From: Methylobacterium sp. J-048
Lineage (GTDB): Bacteria; Pseudomonadota; Alphaproteobacteria; Rhizobiales; Beijerinckiaceae
Direction of reading: 5' to 3'
NCBI RefSeq assembly: GCF_022829515.1
Contig: NZ_JAKSYL010000287.1
Span: 245,409-309,408 of the forward strand
DNA: 64,000 bases
The notes beneath the pieces were generated by a model, which saw nothing but the letters and a program-made list of their open reading frames with translations, did no database searches and was not told where the DNA came from. The position numbers and the translations under genes were made by a program. Of this stretch, positions 61,954 to 64,000 are shown piece by piece (positions within the stretch are counted from its first letter, which is position 1; each line of letters begins with the position of its first letter).

Positions 61954-62436
61954 TCAACCCGCCATGCCCGCGACGGAGGACGGCAGCCTGCCGTCGGGGG
62001 TGTAACGGTCCACCGCTGAGGGCAGCTCGCGCGAGAGTCTGGACAGAAGGTCGTCGTGCGACAGGCCGGTCTGCCGCGACAGCGTATCGAGGACGTCGGG
62101 ACCGATGGCCGATCTCAGGTGATCGGGCCTCATCTCGGCGTTCGGCCCGTGGTTCACCCAGGAGTCGGCCGCCTCGCCGTGGCCGTTCTCGCGGAAGCGG
62201 TCGACGAGCTGGCCAAGGCCGCCGCTCAGCAGGCCACCGGCACCGGCACCCCCGAGGGCGCCTCCGAGATTACCGAGGAGGCCGCCGAGACCACCCTGTC
62301 CGGCGGGCGCTCCTGCGGTCGCGGGACCACCGTGACCGGCTCCGCCGAGCATCTCCTGGATCTTATCCCGGTTCTGAAAGCCCGCCACGGCCAACAGGCC
62401 GAGCAGCGCCGTCATCGAGGGAAAGCCGTCACTCAT
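61954..62436 (-). CDS. YidB/DUF937-family protein
   Basis: 160 residues. MTALLGLLAVAGFQNRDKIQ, a glycine-rich linker, and ENGHGEAADSWVNHGPN and LSRQTGLSHDDLLSRLSREL, the DUF937 (YidB) hallmarks. YidB is of unknown function, sometimes linked to stress. The last 20 residues include the family-like PDGRLP. ATG 62436 follows GGAGACATCC. It is 39 bases downstream of the small secreted-protein gene. Confidence 0.85.
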   Translation of the reverse strand: MSDGFPSMTALLGLLAVAGFQNRDKIQEMLGGAGHGGPATAGAPAGQGGLGGLLGNLGGALGGAGAGGLLSGGLGQLVDRFRENGHGEAADSWVNHGPNAEMRPDHLRSAIGPDVLDTLSRQTGLSHDDLLSRLSRELPSAVDRYTPDGRLPSSVAGMAG

Positions 62437-62475
62437 TGGATGTCTCCGTTCCGATATGAGCGGTCGTTGGGGCGA

Positions 62476-62775
62476 TCAGCAATCGTCGTCGCCGGGCTTG
62501 ACCACCTTGCCCTCGGGCGGCTTAGCCTCGTTGGCGGAGGGCGTCGCATTCGAGCCGACGTTGTTCATCGCGCCGACCGTGCCGGGGGATTCGGCTTTGG
62601 CGCCCGGCGAGACCTTCGCGGTCGTGTCGCCGTCGACCTTCGAGGAGGCGTCGGCTGAGCCCTTCTGGCCGGTGCTGTTCGTGGTCGTTCCAACCGCACA
62701 TGGCTTCGCCGAGGCGAGGCCAACGCCAAGAAGCGTCATCGCCGTCGCGACGGTCAGGGTGGTGAGGATCTTCAT
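62476..62775 (-). CDS. small secreted protein
   Basis: 99 residues. A signal peptide (MKILTTLTVATAMTLLGVGL then ASA) precedes a low-complexity polar tail (TTTNSTGQKGSADASSK) with two cysteines (KPCAV and the final DDDC). It is not similar to a known domain. It follows a spacer of 51 bases on the same strand after the cysteine-rich protein at 62827. Methylobacterium genomes often encode similar short secreted proteins. Confidence 0.6.
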   Translation of the reverse strand: MKILTTLTVATAMTLLGVGLASAKPCAVGTTTNSTGQKGSADASSKVDGDTTAKVSPGAKAESPGTVGAMNNVGSNATPSANEAKPPEGKVVKPGDDDC

Positions 62776-62826
62776 GATGTTTCCTTCGGGATGGGATCGG
62801 TGGCGGGCGAAAGCGGTAGCCAGCTG

Positions 62827-63129
62827 CTATCGCGAGGCGGCCGACCGTTCGGATGTTGTCTCGGCATGCTCCGCGATGGCAGCCCGGCATCTGGGCGAGA
62901 CCTCCCGGGCGTTCCTGCGGAAGCAGGCGATGACCTCGGGTCCGTTCAGGTCGAGGCCGTCGCAGAGACGGACGTAGTCGGCCGAGCAGAACGGCTTCAG
63001 CGATGCCCTGGAGCCGGTCTCGTCCCGTGCCTGCGCGCCGAGCGGGACGCATGACATTGCGAGGGCTGCGAGTACGACGAGGTGGCGAAGCTTGATCACG
63101 GCGACGGGGCTTTCGCGAAAGGTGGACAT
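62827..63129 (-). CDS. small secreted cysteine-rich-repeat protein
   Basis: 100 residues. A hydrophobic segment (IKLRHLVVLAALAMSCVPLG then AQA) is a signal peptide. The mature part has CSADYVRLCDGLDLNGPEVI then ACFRRNAREVSPRC, i.e. the cysteine pattern C-x(8)-C-x(10)-C-x(11)-C of small GLG1-type repeats found in secreted proteins of rhizobia and methylobacteria. Function unknown. Confidence 0.65.
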   Translation of the reverse strand: MSTFRESPVAVIKLRHLVVLAALAMSCVPLGAQARDETGSRASLKPFCSADYVRLCDGLDLNGPEVIACFRRNAREVSPRCRAAIAEHAETTSERSAASR

Positions 63130-63143
63130 GGAATCGTACGGAG

Positions 63144-63169
63144 CCGGGACCGGCTCGAACCGGTCCCGG
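63144..63169 (-). terminator. hairpin after the DUF2382 gene
   Basis: CCGGGACCGG-CTCGAA-CCGGTCCCGG is a perfect 10-base-pair stem just beyond the stop of the gene at 63181 on the minus strand. No T run; it may be an attenuator or terminator. Confidence 0.5.
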
Positions 63170-63180
63170 ACGTGATCGCC

Positions 63181-64000
63181 TCAGAGCGGCTTGCGCGGGG
63201 CGGTTTCCGTGGTGGTGCCGGTGGTGCCGGTACGGGTGACCGTCCCGCGACCGTCCTCGACCTCGACCTCGGTGTGGCGGACCTTGTCGGTCACGGTCTC
63301 CACCCGCTGGGCCGCATCCTTGCGGATGCCGACCTCGCCGACGACGCGGGCGTCCTTCGACACGACCGCCTGCTCGCGCATCTCGGTCGCCTCGATGACC
63401 TTGTCCTTGAACAGCGCCATGTCGCCCGGGGTGACGGCGCGGTCGACGACGCGACGGTCGACGCTCACGGTCTCGTCGTGGAGGGTGACGTTCTCGCTGA
63501 CGTCCTTCTCGACGGCGTAGGACCGAACCCGGACCCGGCCGGCATCGACCATGCGCTTGCCGACGTTGAGGCGCTCCTCGACCACGGGAATGTAGTCGGT
63601 CCCGGTGGCTGTACCGCCGGCGGCGACGGCCTCGGACGATCCGGCGGCGTGCAGGCCGGTGTCGCGGATCGTGGCGGCGTGGTCGGAAGACATCGCACCC
63701 TCGCCGAGCGCTGCGGCGGCAACCGGCGCGGTGCCGGTGGTGGAACCGGTCGCACGACCGTCCCAGCCTTCCTTGCGCCAGGCGGCCTCGCGCTCGTCGC
63801 GATCGACCGAACCGTGCTCCTCCAGGATATCGGCGGCGGCGTGGACGTGCCCGTCGTCGACCGCTGCGCTCAGCATCGTGCCGCCGCGGTGCAGGCCCTC
63901 GCCGTAGCCGTGCCGGTCCTCCTCCGGCCTGAAGAAGGCCTGGAACGAGCCCCACCAGTCTTCGTCGGCCTTGGTCGGCGTTGACGTCGTGCCGGCTGTG
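63181..64000 (-). CDS. DUF2382 (YsnF-like) stress protein, 5' end outside window
   Basis: The frame is open from the right edge of the window (at least 273 residues). The C-terminal DUF2382 domain is clear: PVVEERLNVGKRMVDAGRVR, VRSYAVEKDVSENVTLHDET, VSVDRRVVDRAVTPGD and EQAVVSKDARVVGEVGIRKD, as in YsnF/AvaK. DUF2382 is often stress-induced and associated with PRC-barrel and general stress proteins. The upstream part has ADEDWWGSFQAFFRPEEDRH, a small conserved lead region of such proteins. No start codon can be chosen. Confidence 0.85.
   Translation of the reverse strand, partial: TAGTTSTPTKADEDWWGSFQAFFRPEEDRHGYGEGLHRGGTMLSAAVDDGHVHAAADILEEHGSVDRDEREAAWRKEGWDGRATGSTTGTAPVAAAALGEGAMSSDHAATIRDTGLHAAGSSEAVAAGGTATGTDYIPVVEERLNVGKRMVDAGRVRVRSYAVEKDVSENVTLHDETVSVDRRVVDRAVTPGDMALFKDKVIEATEMREQAVVSKDARVVGEVGIRKDAAQRVETVTDKVRHTEVEVEDGRGTVTRTGTTGTTTETAPRKPL

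Noticed and set aside
61856..61960. GGAAC followed by CGTT upstream of the small Ala/Lys protein as an EcfG general-stress promoter.
   Set aside because: The spacing is 13 bases instead of 16-17. No well-spaced match was found in front of the other stress genes I checked by eye.

Overview
The window looks like a chromosome segment of a high-GC alphaproteobacterium, most likely Methylobacterium/Methylorubrum or a close relative. Support for this comes from a formaldehyde-activating-enzyme (Fae) homologue, the DUF1150/Hsp20 pair, a phage-borne GcrA-type regulator, many HWE/HisKA_2 kinases, and the overall codon use. The assignment rests on gene content only; no database search was run.

Left part (1-16.4 kb) is ordinary core genome. 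It holds a SEC-C protein, a MoeB/ThiF-type adenylyltransferase, infC, a glycosyltransferase, DUF1150 + Hsp20, an exbB-exbD-tonB energy-transduction operon, an orphan BrnA-like protein, a Fae homologue that lacks the catalytic histidine, a three-gene overlapping operon ending in a DUF188 protein and starting with a class III cyclase, an aldo/keto reductase, a DMT transporter and PBP1A. An AT-rich patch at 16.5-18.7 kb carries a RelA/SpoT-domain protein with two small genes and looks recently acquired. From 18.7 to 26.4 kb there is a GFA-family protein between two copies of an intergenic repeat, some secreted or envelope proteins, a PilZ protein, an acyltransferase, an HNH protein, an alpha/beta hydrolase, a TPP-riboswitch-controlled thiC with a clear terminator, and a FlaG-like protein.

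A tRNA-Gly(CCC) gene at 26.4 kb marks the left edge of a roughly 7.6 kb phage- or plasmid-like remnant. About ten small genes read leftward as one set, from a control region at 31.9-32.3 kb to a terminator beside the tRNA. They include an HTH protein, a GcrA-like protein, a DUF6011 protein and two unrelated proteins ending in an SSB-type acidic -IPF tip. The control region holds two long perfect inverted repeats and a consensus DnaA box. Two of the intergenic spacers are near-identical copies. A broken tail-type gene lies at the right edge. No integrase was found.

From 34.3 to 59.3 kb the DNA is almost entirely sensory: nine histidine kinases (five of them hybrid), one stand-alone receiver and an RsbQ-like hydrolase. 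The core is a three-gene overlapping operon with a canonical LOV (blue-light) kinase, a receiver, and a bacteriophytochrome kinase whose N-terminus is a photoactive-yellow-protein-like domain without the chromophore cysteine. Two genes appear broken: rsbQ (Trp codon to TGA) and one hybrid kinase (frameshift in a CG repeat). An acyl-CoA dehydrogenase and an orphan ParD antitoxin sit inside the cluster.

The right end (59.6-64 kb) is a leftward run of stress/envelope genes: a membrane-anchored coiled coil, CsbD-like, YidB/DUF937, small secreted proteins and a DUF2382 protein cut by the window end. A working model is that the sensory cluster feeds a general stress or light response and that the right-hand genes are among its outputs; this is inference from adjacency.
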